Shown here piece by piece: positions 9,020 to 17,040 of a stretch of DNA of 64,000 nt (positions within the stretch are counted from its first letter, which is position 1; each line of letters opens with the position of its first letter). Below the pieces are notes generated by a model. That model had not been told where the DNA came from and ran no database searches. It worked only from the letters and a program-made list of their open reading frames with translations. The DNA is taken from positions 124,001-188,000 of the forward strand of contig NZ_JAERQJ010000004.1 in assembly GCF_016735115.1 (NCBI RefSeq), in the 5' to 3' direction. The translations under genes and the position numbers were made by a program. The DNA comes from Aquimarina mytili (GTDB lineage: Bacteria; Bacteroidota; Bacteroidia; Flavobacteriales; Flavobacteriaceae).

Positions 9020-9501
9020 TACTACTTATTCAAATATTTACCATCTGTACACTTGCAGTAATTATATATCAGGACCTTAAAGATCGTGAGGTATATGGTA
9101 TGGCGTTTCCGGTATTGATAAGTCTATTAGGTACTTTACATTATCACCATACTTCTCAAATCGACTTTTTGTATGCCATACTAATCAATATCGCTTTGCT
9201 CATTGTAATTGTTGGATTATTGTACGTATATACGTTGATAAAAATAAAGAAACCATTTTTTAAAGAAGTATTTGGCTGGGGAGATGTACTCTTTTTTATA
9301 GGATTAGCAATTGGCTTTCCTACGGTAACATTTATAATCATTTTTGTGTTTTCATTGATTTTTTCTTTACTGGTGTGGTTAGTACTAAAAAACCAAGCAA
9401 AACATAATACAGTTCCTCTGGCGGGATATATGGCGGTATTTTTAGGAGTAGTTTTTATTGCTAATTGGATGATTAATACATTAACCTTGTATGTAATATG
9501 A
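9016..9501 (+). CDS. Prepilin peptidase (A24 family, short form without methylase domain)
   Basis: 161 residues with about five membrane segments. The two catalytic aspartates of the A24 aspartic peptidases are visible: Asp20 (IYQDLKDREVYG) and Asp90 in the GWGD motif. The N-terminal cytosolic domain with four cysteines that carries N-methyltransferase activity in PilD/GspO is missing, so this is a peptidase-only form. It should cut the leaders of the pseudopilins encoded at 8600, 18296 and 18604. The start is a TTG overlapping the stop of the pilin gene (TTGA at 9016-9019), implying translational coupling. It overlaps the next gene by ATGA at 9498-9501. Confidence 0.85.
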   Translation: MILLIQIFTICTLAVIIYQDLKDREVYGMAFPVLISLLGTLHYHHTSQIDFLYAILINIALLIVIVGLLYVYTLIKIKKPFFKEVFGWGDVLFFIGLAIGFPTVTFIIIFVFSLIFSLLVWLVLKNQAKHNTVPLAGYMAVFLGVVFIANWMINTLTLYVI

Positions 9502-10916
9502 GTAATATTTCAACATATGAAATACCGGTTCATCTTAAGCAATTGATTACCTCTAATCAGGCATTTCATTATAGGATAGTACCGATAGCTAAAGAGGATG
9601 GAGTACTACATCTAAAAACTGACGCTGTTAATCCTGATAGCCTCAAAAAAGAACTAACTATAATTCTTGGGTGTGAGGTTATAATTATTTCTGAAACTAA
9701 AGAAAATATACAATCATATTTAACCTTTAATTATAGGAAGACTACAACTTCTGTAAGTGAAAAACTTGAGTACGAAGATCGTTTTTTACAAAAACTAATT
9801 ACTACTGCAAAAGATTTTGGCAGTAGTGACATCCATATGGAACCCTATGAAAAGTTTTGTAGAGTGCGTTTCCGCTTAGATGGAAAATTAAAAGAACAAT
9901 ATACCATTACCAATACAGAGTATCCACAATTAGTAAATCAAATAAAAATACAATCGGGGTTAGATATTTCTCAAAAAAGATTAGCTCAAGACGGTCGTAT
10001 TACCTTTAAAGAAGGTAACGATGAGTTTGATATTAGGGTATCTACAATGCCTACGCTATATGGAGAAAAAATTGTATTACGGTTACTTAATCGTAATACA
10101 CAAGAAGTATCTCTAGAGGATCTTGGTTTTACAGACGAAGAATTGATGGTGTATCGCGATGCGACCAGAAAGAAACAAGGAATCGTTTTGATTTCAGGTC
10201 CTACTGGATCGGGTAAAACGACAACGCTTTATGCCACCTTAAAAGAGTTAAATGAAGAGGTTTCCAATATCCTAACGATAGAAGATCCAATAGAATATAC
10301 GCTCGAAGGTGTTAATCAAGTGCAACTTAGAGAGGATATAGAGTTTGATTTTCCGGCCGCATTACGTACATTTTTACGTCAAGATCCTGATATTATTATG
10401 GTCGGGGAGATTCGTGATGATCGTACCGCCGCCATGGCCATTAAAGCAGCACTTACCGGGCATTTAGTACTATCAACAATACATACTAATTCTGCATGGG
10501 CAACAATTTCGAGATTAATTGATATGAGAGTGCCTGCGTTTTTGTTAGCCACTACCATTACGATGAGTATTGCGCAACGTTTAGTGCGTAAGTTATGTCC
10601 GCATTGCAAAACACAGAAAAAAACTGAAGTTAAGGATTTTCCACAGGATTTTGAGATTACTGATGAGTTACATCAACATTATGTAGCAGTAGGGTGTGAT
10701 CGTTGTTATCATACCGGGTATTTGGGGCGTAAAGCGATTTATGAAATATTGCCCATTACCAAAGAACTTGAAACTGCAATACGGCATAATGAGCTGCAAA
10801 TAGATGATTATATAGAACGAAGAGATATTAATACATTACAACATAATGCCATACGCATGGTTATAGAAGGGGAAACTTCGGTAGACGAAGTATATGCGTT
10901 ATTGGCTGATAATTGA
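9498..10916 (+). CDS. gspE: GspE/PilB-type secretion or pilus-assembly ATPase
   Basis: 472 residues. The N-terminal N1/MshEN-like region is short (about 90 residues). The ATPase core shows Walker A GPTGSGKTT (234-242), Asp box IEDPIEYTLEGVNQVQ, Walker B LRQDPDIIMVGEIRD (293-307) and His box TGHLVLSTIHTN. A zinc-type motif with CPHC (Cys367, Cys370) and CDRC (Cys400, Cys403) is present, as in GspE/PilB and unlike the retraction ATPase PilT. It would power pseudopilus extension from the cytoplasmic face with the GspF-like platform encoded at 19072. No PilT-like retraction ATPase is seen in the cluster, which favours a type II secretion-like role over a twitching pilus. Confidence 0.95.
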   Translation: MSNISTYEIPVHLKQLITSNQAFHYRIVPIAKEDGVLHLKTDAVNPDSLKKELTIILGCEVIIISETKENIQSYLTFNYRKTTTSVSEKLEYEDRFLQKLITTAKDFGSSDIHMEPYEKFCRVRFRLDGKLKEQYTITNTEYPQLVNQIKIQSGLDISQKRLAQDGRITFKEGNDEFDIRVSTMPTLYGEKIVLRLLNRNTQEVSLEDLGFTDEELMVYRDATRKKQGIVLISGPTGSGKTTTLYATLKELNEEVSNILTIEDPIEYTLEGVNQVQLREDIEFDFPAALRTFLRQDPDIIMVGEIRDDRTAAMAIKAALTGHLVLSTIHTNSAWATISRLIDMRVPAFLLATTITMSIAQRLVRKLCPHCKTQKKTEVKDFPQDFEITDELHQHYVAVGCDRCYHTGYLGRKAIYEILPITKELETAIRHNELQIDDYIERRDINTLQHNAIRMVIEGETSVDEVYALLADN

Positions 10917-10926
10917 ACAAAAAAAG

Positions 10927-13149
10927 ATGAATTTAAAACAAAAGATTAGTAGTATAGGTATCGCATTACTTATCGGAATACAGGTTCTGGCCCAGGATGG
11001 TTTCCAGAATCAGGCTCAGGATAATACGCGTATTGCTACGATCGAAAATAAGCTACAATTGCTTAATGTAGATATACCAGGCCTAACAGAGAAGGTAAAT
11101 GTAAATATTTCTAATACATCATTACTTAATTTTTTACGAGCTGTATCACAAGTACATAGGATCAATATTAATCTTGCCGACGAGCTTAATGCGATTACAA
11201 TAGTTAATGGATTTAATGATGTTACTGTTCAGGACCTCCTGGTATTTTTGGTGAAAGAATATAATCTGGATATAGGATTTACCGGAAATATACTCTCTGT
11301 AAAAACCTATTCTGCACCTGTAGTAGCGCCCGTTGAAAAAGAAATCGTAGTACAATATGATGTACTATCCTCTGCGCTATCAACTGATTTAAATAATGAC
11401 CCATTACCAAAAGTGTTTAGAAAAATTACTGAAGTTTCTGGAAAGAATCTCTTATTTACACCAGAACTAAACAATAAAAACCTAAACCTGTTTATTAGTA
11501 ATGTTCCTTTTGATATAGCCATGAAGAAACTGGCCGAAGCGAATACTATGGATTTTAGAAAAACTAAGGACGGGTTTTATGAGTTTGCTGCTTTTCCGCA
11601 AGCTGGAAATTCTGGCGGTGGCGGAAGAAGCTATCGTTCTCGTAGACCGAATTTCTCTTATAAAGTATTAGATACTCTGGCCAGAGTAGTTTCGGTAGAT
11701 TTAAATAATACTCCTGTAGCAGATGTTATTTATACCTTTGCAGATGATTTAAAGCTTGATATTTTTACGGCCTCTCCACTAGAAAATGCGGGTACAGTAA
11801 CAGTTAAAACTGAGTCTATTACTTTTGATGCGTTATTGGTAAAGATTTTTGAGAGTAGTATTACAACATCTAATCCAGCTCCCGTTTCTAATCAGAGTAC
11901 TACCAATAATTATAATGGGCAGCAACCAAATCAACAAACTAATAGAGCTTCAACTTCAGGGGCATTTACATACAAACGAGAAGGCGATGTATACTATTTT
12001 GGAACTGAAGATCAATTAGCGCTTAAAAAAATCGAATTGGTGCAAATGATGCATCGTTCAATTGCTATGTTGGGAGATGCTAACCCATCAACGTCTTATG
12101 GAAACAGTTTTGGGAACTCTAATTTTGCTACGGGTGGAACAAATTTTTTTAATGGAGGTACTAATCAAGGATTAAATCAAGGTGGTATCAATAATAGAAA
12201 CCAAGGAAGATCTTCAATTAGAAATACTAGTGGCTCTAATGGCGGAGGTAACCAACAGGCAGGTTCGATATCTGATGTTTTTCCAGCTACAATTACAGAA
12301 GGTCTTGATGTAAAAATTGATACCGAACTTAATAGTTTTGTGGTTAGTGGTCCTGGTACCAGGGTTGAAAAATTTAAAAACTTTATTAAATATATAGATA
12401 AACCGGTTCCTCTTATTCTTATCGAAGTAATGATTCTTGAAGTAAACCGTTCTGCTACAGTAGAAGCTGGGGTAGAATTTGGTATCGGAAAAGAACCTGT
12501 TACAACCGAAGGTAGAGTTTTTCCGAATACCAGTATTACACTTGGTGCTGAAACTATTAATAGGGTAATTGGTGGGTTTGATGGATTTGGTTCATTAAAC
12601 CTGGGGAATGTAGTTCCTAATTTTTACATGGATATCAAAGCCATGGAAACTAATGGTAATGTAAAAATACTATCAACTCCAAAATTAAGTACTCTTAACG
12701 GTCACAAGGCATATTTATCTAGTGGACAAACCACATATTATGCGGTAACAAGTCAAAATATTTTTGGATCACAAAATCCACAGACCTCAGAAATCGTAAA
12801 TTATTTACCGATCGACGCAGAACTTGCATTAGAGTTTAAACCTTTTGTTTCTGGTGATGGTCAGATCACTCTTGATATACAAGTGATTCAATCTAATTTT
12901 AGTGGAGAGCGTATTGCTGAAGATGCTCCGCCAGATATTAATAGCCGTAGATTTTCTTCCATCATGAGAATGAGAGCTAACGATGTTGCCATCTTAGGAG
13001 GAATCGAACAAAAAGTAAAGAATGACTCTGGATCTGGAGTACCAATATTAGCGCGTATTCCTTTAATCAAATGGCTGTTTAGTAAAAGAGTTAGAGAAGA
13101 TTCCAAGAAAAAGTTAAATGTGATTATAAAACCAACTGTATTTTATTAA
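10927..13149 (+). CDS. gspD: GspD/PilQ-type outer-membrane secretin
   Basis: 740 residues from the ATG at 10927, chosen because it directly begins the signal peptide (MNLKQKISSIGIALLIGIQ ... LAQ). An in-frame ATG at 10894 lies inside gspE and would only add charged residues. After the signal peptide come N-domain repeats (SLLNFLRAVSQVHRININ; PVADVIYTFADDLKLDIF), then a low-complexity Asn/Gly-rich linker around residues 390-450, then a further N domain (LNSFVVSGPGTRVEKFKNFI) and the secretin core (VPLILIEVMILEVNRS; GNVKILSTPKLSTLNGHKA; SRRFSSIMRMRANDVAILGG; GVPILARIPLIKWLF). It forms the outer-membrane gate. The stop overlaps the next ATG by one base (TAATG). Confidence 0.95.
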   Translation: MNLKQKISSIGIALLIGIQVLAQDGFQNQAQDNTRIATIENKLQLLNVDIPGLTEKVNVNISNTSLLNFLRAVSQVHRININLADELNAITIVNGFNDVTVQDLLVFLVKEYNLDIGFTGNILSVKTYSAPVVAPVEKEIVVQYDVLSSALSTDLNNDPLPKVFRKITEVSGKNLLFTPELNNKNLNLFISNVPFDIAMKKLAEANTMDFRKTKDGFYEFAAFPQAGNSGGGGRSYRSRRPNFSYKVLDTLARVVSVDLNNTPVADVIYTFADDLKLDIFTASPLENAGTVTVKTESITFDALLVKIFESSITTSNPAPVSNQSTTNNYNGQQPNQQTNRASTSGAFTYKREGDVYYFGTEDQLALKKIELVQMMHRSIAMLGDANPSTSYGNSFGNSNFATGGTNFFNGGTNQGLNQGGINNRNQGRSSIRNTSGSNGGGNQQAGSISDVFPATITEGLDVKIDTELNSFVVSGPGTRVEKFKNFIKYIDKPVPLILIEVMILEVNRSATVEAGVEFGIGKEPVTTEGRVFPNTSITLGAETINRVIGGFDGFGSLNLGNVVPNFYMDIKAMETNGNVKILSTPKLSTLNGHKAYLSSGQTTYYAVTSQNIFGSQNPQTSEIVNYLPIDAELALEFKPFVSGDGQITLDIQVIQSNFSGERIAEDAPPDINSRRFSSIMRMRANDVAILGGIEQKVKNDSGSGVPILARIPLIKWLFSKRVREDSKKKLNVIIKPTVFY

Positions 13150-14363
13150 TGCTGGAGTTCTTATCCTCATATCGACCTTTTGGAAAAACAATCTTAGCGT
13201 TAGAACATACTAAGCAAGATACTAAACCCCTTGTTTTTGGATTAGAATTAGTTCAAAAAAAGGGAGAATTAGATATCGATCAAACCTTCGAGTTAGACCA
13301 TCCTGAAGAAATTGATAACATAGTCAAAACGACAACACCCGCATATGTCGTTATAACCGATGATCAGATTTTATCAAAAGAAATCTCTCAAACAGGAACA
13401 GATACAGAAATTCTTGCTGAAGCTTTTCCAAATCTTAATCTGAACGATTTTTATTATCAAATTCTACGTACATCGAATACTTCTTTTATTGCTGTATGCC
13501 GAAAACAATACATAGAAACGATAATAGCCGCGTATCAAAAAACTAGAATTAGAGTTGTAGGAGTTCATCTTGGAGCGTTAAAAGTCATTACATTATCAGA
13601 CTTTGTAAAAAGCGACATGGTCAATACTAATACAAAGCAAATAAGCTATGTAGATGGCGATATCGTTTCAATGACCGATAGAAGTGATACAATTCGTGAA
13701 GAGTACACCATAGAGGGGCTCAATTTTTCATCAACCCATACGTTGCCTTTGGCCGTTGCTCTTGATGAAGTGCTGCATAGTGAAAAAATTTCAGGTAATA
13801 TTCAAAATGGAAACGAAGAACTGCAAAAGCAATATAGAGAATCCCTATTCTTTACAAAAACACTGCAAATAGGAGTTGGATTTCTTTTGATAGCATTATT
13901 GATCAATTTTTTTGTATTCAATGCAAAATATAAAAAGTGGCAAGGCCTTCAAGAAGAATTGCAAGTGTTCACAACACAGCAGGAACAAATAAAAAATAAA
14001 CAATCTGATGTTAATACAAAGGAAGCTTTGGTGCAAAGTATACTTACCACCGGGTTTTCTAAAAGCTCTTATTATATTGATCAGATGATACAGCTGTTGC
14101 CGAATACAGTAGTGCTAACCTCATTTACGTTTCAACCCTTAGAAAAACCTATTCGTAAGGATAAAATAATCGACCTTAGTACGGATGTCGTTTCTGTTAT
14201 AGGAAAATCAACAGACAAAGAAGAGTTTACTACCTGGTTAAGAGCTCTAGAAGGATTGTCATTTATTGAGTCGGTAACTATAGTAGAGTATGGATTGGAT
14301 AAAAAAAACACTTCAGATTTTGAATTAACCATAACAATCAAGTCGGATGGAACAACGAACTAA
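13149..14363 (+). CDS. Single-pass inner-membrane assembly protein: GspL-like, equivalent to PilM-PilN in one chain
   Basis: 404 residues. Residues 1-235 are a cytosolic part with beta strands resembling the PilM/GspL actin-like fold (TILALEHTKQ at the start, VGVHLGALKVITLSDF), though degenerate. A membrane helix lies at about 239-257 (LQIGVGFLLIALLINFFVF), followed by a coiled coil (LQEELQVFTTQQEQIKNKQ) and a PilN-like domain (LLPNTVVLTSFTFQPLE; TTWLRALEGLSFIESVTI). The fused order is that of GspL in type II systems, whereas type IV pili split it into PilM and PilN. It would link the ATPase to the periplasmic alignment complex. It overlaps the next gene by 17 bases. Confidence 0.8.
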   Translation: MLEFLSSYRPFGKTILALEHTKQDTKPLVFGLELVQKKGELDIDQTFELDHPEEIDNIVKTTTPAYVVITDDQILSKEISQTGTDTEILAEAFPNLNLNDFYYQILRTSNTSFIAVCRKQYIETIIAAYQKTRIRVVGVHLGALKVITLSDFVKSDMVNTNTKQISYVDGDIVSMTDRSDTIREEYTIEGLNFSSTHTLPLAVALDEVLHSEKISGNIQNGNEELQKQYRESLFFTKTLQIGVGFLLIALLINFFVFNAKYKKWQGLQEELQVFTTQQEQIKNKQSDVNTKEALVQSILTTGFSKSSYYIDQMIQLLPNTVVLTSFTFQPLEKPIRKDKIIDLSTDVVSVIGKSTDKEEFTTWLRALEGLSFIESVTIVEYGLDKKNTSDFELTITIKSDGTTN

Positions 14364-14865
14364 AAATATACTATTAGTAGCTGGGTTGCTGTGCATGCTT
14401 GTTATTGCATATTATTATGGTTTTGCAAAAACTTTTGCAATAAGTGATGAATTAAACACATTAGAAAATCAGAAAGAGGAATATCAAGAGGCTCCAATTC
14501 AATTGGCTGCTTTGACAAAAAAAGAAAAACAACTCGATGTCATTTTAGCAAAGAACAATGTTGAAGGAAGTTCTTTACAACATAACCTCTTGAAAACTTT
14601 GAATGTTTTATCAGATTCTACCCATGTAAAAGTTGTTGCCTTTGAGGAGCCTCATCAATTTATTGATGAAACTACAAAAAAAGGAACAATAACCTATGAT
14701 TTTACATTACAAGGGGGATATAAGGCATTGATAGAAGTTATATATGTATTAGAACAAAAATATAGCTTTGGGAATATAGTTCAAGTTGATTTTGAAAAAA
14801 AGAAAAATTTTAGAACAGGAGCAAGATATCTACAGTGTAGAGTATTGTTGCAACGATTGAATTAA
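14347..14865 (+). CDS. PilO/GspM-like alignment-complex protein
   Basis: 172 residues. One membrane helix near the N-terminus (ILLVAGLLCMLVIAYYYGF), a coiled coil (ISDELNTLENQKEEYQEAP ... KKEKQLDVILAKNN), then a ferredoxin-like domain (TYDFTLQGGYKALIEVIYVLEQK, then RVLLQRL). This order and length match PilO and GspM, the partner of PilN/GspL. Position directly after the GspL-like gene, with overlapping ends, supports the assignment. Sequence similarity in this family is always weak, so PilO versus GspM cannot be decided. Confidence 0.75.
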   Translation: MEQRTKNILLVAGLLCMLVIAYYYGFAKTFAISDELNTLENQKEEYQEAPIQLAALTKKEKQLDVILAKNNVEGSSLQHNLLKTLNVLSDSTHVKVVAFEEPHQFIDETTKKGTITYDFTLQGGYKALIEVIYVLEQKYSFGNIVQVDFEKKKNFRTGARYLQCRVLLQRLN

Positions 14866-14888
14866 TAGTAATAGAATAATAAGATATT

Positions 14889-15623
14889 ATGAATTATAAA
14901 GTATACGGTATAGCGACTTTCTTAGCTTTAATGTGCATAAGTTGTCAAAGTATCAAAATTAATAGGACGAGTATGCATACTTCTGTAACTAATCCTATCG
15001 CTTTAGGAGTTATAGGCATACAGAAAAAAGATGTGCTTAGTTCAGATTATAGAGTGTCTGCGATACCAGAATATAAAGAAAAAATAAGAGTAGGAGTAAC
15101 TGCTTCAGAATTTACAACAACAACTTTTGATGCATATCAAAAAGTCTCTAAAGATAATGCGCAACAAATTAAATATGTAGATTCTCTTGAGAGCAAACCT
15201 CGCTTTGTGACACTCAAATTATTGGATCGCGTTGCTACTTTATCAGAACTACAAAAAGAGTATAACACCACTACCATTTCATATTTGAAAAGTCAAAAAG
15301 AAGCTACAATAGTTACTTCAGTTTCTTTGGCATTACCTACTGGAATGGTTGAAGAAATTATAGCTTCAGAGGCTGTGTTTTTAAGTAATAGTGGATATAA
15401 ACAATATCATTTGTCATTAATAAACGGTGGAAAAGTATCCAAAAAAATCAGTTTTGATAGAACCACAATTTTTGGATATGAATTATCCTTTTTCTGCTGG
15501 AGTGAAAATGATAGAAAGCAAATAGTGCTTGCAAATATTATAGACGAAAAAACATCTTGTTCGAAAAATGCATATCGAGACGCACAAAAGGCTTTGCAAA
15601 AAATGAATTATTTTAAATTATGA
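14889..15623 (+). CDS. Putative lipoprotein of the secretion/pilus-like cluster
   Basis: 244 residues. The N-terminus (IATFLALMCISCQS) has a hydrophobic stretch ending in a Cys that can serve as a lipidation site (ISC), a relaxed lipobox as is usual in Bacteroidota. No domain is recognised in the rest, which is mixed alpha/beta with conserved-looking Cys residues near the C-terminus (FFCWSEND, TSCSKNAY). Because it is inside the machine's operon, between the inner-membrane genes and gspC/pilP-like gene, a secretin-pilotin or assembly role is possible, but this is inference from position. Its stop overlaps the next start (15620-15623). Confidence 0.65.
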   Translation: MNYKVYGIATFLALMCISCQSIKINRTSMHTSVTNPIALGVIGIQKKDVLSSDYRVSAIPEYKEKIRVGVTASEFTTTTFDAYQKVSKDNAQQIKYVDSLESKPRFVTLKLLDRVATLSELQKEYNTTTISYLKSQKEATIVTSVSLALPTGMVEEIIASEAVFLSNSGYKQYHLSLINGGKVSKKISFDRTTIFGYELSFFCWSENDRKQIVLANIIDEKTSCSKNAYRDAQKALQKMNYFKL

Positions 15624-16564
15624 AGATGAAGAAATTATCTATATATCTAATAGGTTTATGTATATCTTTTTGTACACTTTTTAGTTGTGAAGAAGTATTG
15701 TTTGAAGAAGATTTAACAGATAAAAGAATAGTACTTATTGCTCCAACTGATAGTACTACAGTGCGAAATACATCGGTAGCATTTAGTTGGGAGGCAGTTG
15801 ACCTGGCAACTAATTATCGATTACAGGTGGCTCAACCTAATTTTGAGAATGCCTCTCAAGTGGTATTAGATACAACTATAGTAGCAACGAGCTTTACTGC
15901 TAGCCTATTAAAGAACGAGTATCAATGGCGTGTAAGGGCCCAAAATCCAGGCTCAGTAACACCATATACAACGGCTATGTTCACAGTTATTGAAAGTGAA
16001 GATTTTTCATCTACCGAAGTGATACTAATCGCACCAATGGAAAATGAAATCACAAATACTGCTAATGTGGATCTACAATGGCAATCTATTACCGATGCAA
16101 AAACGTATCGAATTCAGTTATTAAATAATAGCGATCAGGTTATCCAAGAAGAGGCTACTACCACAACTTCAATTTCGGTTACATTCCCAGAAGGGGTTAC
16201 CAAATGGCAAGTACGTGCAGAAAATGATACTCAAAGTACATTGTACACTACAAGAACGTTAACTTTAGACAGTATGGCACCTAACCAACCTGTTGCAGTA
16301 ACGCCTGCAAATAATGCTACGCAAAGTGATACTGTTGTTTCATTTAGTTGGACTAGAGAAGCTGTTGCCGGTACAACAGAGATTGATAGTATTTATGTGT
16401 ATAAGGATGTAGCACTTACAGAACTGGCAACCAAAGATGAGGTGACATCACCTTCTGATATTACTTTGGAAACTGGTACAACATATTTTTGGTTTATAAA
16501 GGCATTTGATCAGGCAGGTAATGAGAGTGATCCTAGTGATGTGTCTCGTTTTACAATAAATTAA
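15620..16564 (+). CDS. Lipoprotein with three fibronectin-III-like domains
   Basis: 314 residues. Lipoprotein signal peptide ending LFSC (residues about 1-23). Three Ig/FN3-like repeats follow, each beginning with a V/I-x-x-x-x-P strand and ending in a W-x-V-x-A strand: about 36-128 (IVLIAPTDSTTV; YQWRVRAQNPG), 133-217 (VILIAPMENEIT; TKWQVRAEND) and 224-314 (PVAVTPANNATQS; YFWFIKAFDQAGNESDPS). It lies within the secretion/pilus-like operon. A periplasmic or surface-exposed accessory role such as secretin support or substrate/ligand binding is plausible. It is not a SusE homologue as far as I can see, since no susC/susD neighbours exist. Confidence 0.75.
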   Translation: MKMKKLSIYLIGLCISFCTLFSCEEVLFEEDLTDKRIVLIAPTDSTTVRNTSVAFSWEAVDLATNYRLQVAQPNFENASQVVLDTTIVATSFTASLLKNEYQWRVRAQNPGSVTPYTTAMFTVIESEDFSSTEVILIAPMENEITNTANVDLQWQSITDAKTYRIQLLNNSDQVIQEEATTTTSISVTFPEGVTKWQVRAENDTQSTLYTTRTLTLDSMAPNQPVAVTPANNATQSDTVVSFSWTREAVAGTTEIDSIYVYKDVALTELATKDEVTSPSDITLETGTTYFWFIKAFDQAGNESDPSDVSRFTIN

Positions 16565-16569
16565 TACGT

Positions 16570-17040
16570 ATGCTAAAAGGTAAAAAAGGACTATATATTT
16601 TGTTGCCGGTTGTCGCTTTTGTTTGGGGTGCAATTATTTTTCAAGTAGTAGGGGCGTTTTCTGATGAAGATCCTGTATTTGAAAAAGGTGCAGAAGTAAA
16701 TATTGCTCCTCTAGAAGAAAAAGAACGGGATACCTTTAGTATTGGTTTTATAGAACGAGATCCCTTTTTAGGAACGCTTTATAAGCCTAAAAAGAAAGTG
16801 GTCGTTAAACCCAAATCTATAACCAAAAAACCTCCTTTAGTTTGGCCTTCTATTATTTACAAAGGAGTAGTTTCGGATCATGGTAATGCCAATGCCATAT
16901 ATTTAATAGGTATTAATGGTACGGACCAACTTATGCAATTAAAACAAACCATATCTGAAGTGACATTGATGCGAGGGGGATCAAATACAGTACGGGTAAA
17001 GTATAAAGGAAAAATTAAAGAATTTAAAATTGCGAATTGA
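16570..17040 (+). CDS. GspC/PilP-like inner-membrane protein linking to the secretin
   Basis: 156 residues. A basic N-terminus (MLKGKKG), one membrane helix (LYILLPVVAFVWGAIIFQVV), a linker with the motif ERDPFLGTL and a Lys/Pro-rich stretch (KPKKKVVVKPKS), then a small beta domain of about 60 residues (IIYKGVVSDHGNANAIYLIG; MQLKQTISEVTLMRGGS; VRVKYKGKIKEFKI). The helix, linker and homology-region beta barrel is the architecture of GspC and, with a lipid anchor instead of a helix, of PilP. The beta domain normally contacts the secretin N0 domain, coupling inner and outer membrane parts. The identity is based on architecture and position. Confidence 0.75.
   Translation: MLKGKKGLYILLPVVAFVWGAIIFQVVGAFSDEDPVFEKGAEVNIAPLEEKERDTFSIGFIERDPFLGTLYKPKKKVVVKPKSITKKPPLVWPSIIYKGVVSDHGNANAIYLIGINGTDQLMQLKQTISEVTLMRGGSNTVRVKYKGKIKEFKIAN

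Noticed and set aside
10894..10926. Longer start for gspD inside gspE
   Set aside because: Adds charged residues before a good signal peptide; the ATG at 10927 begins exactly at the signal peptide.
15620..16564. SusE/SusF identity for the FN3 lipoprotein
   Set aside because: No susC/susD neighbours; it lies inside a secretion/pilus operon.
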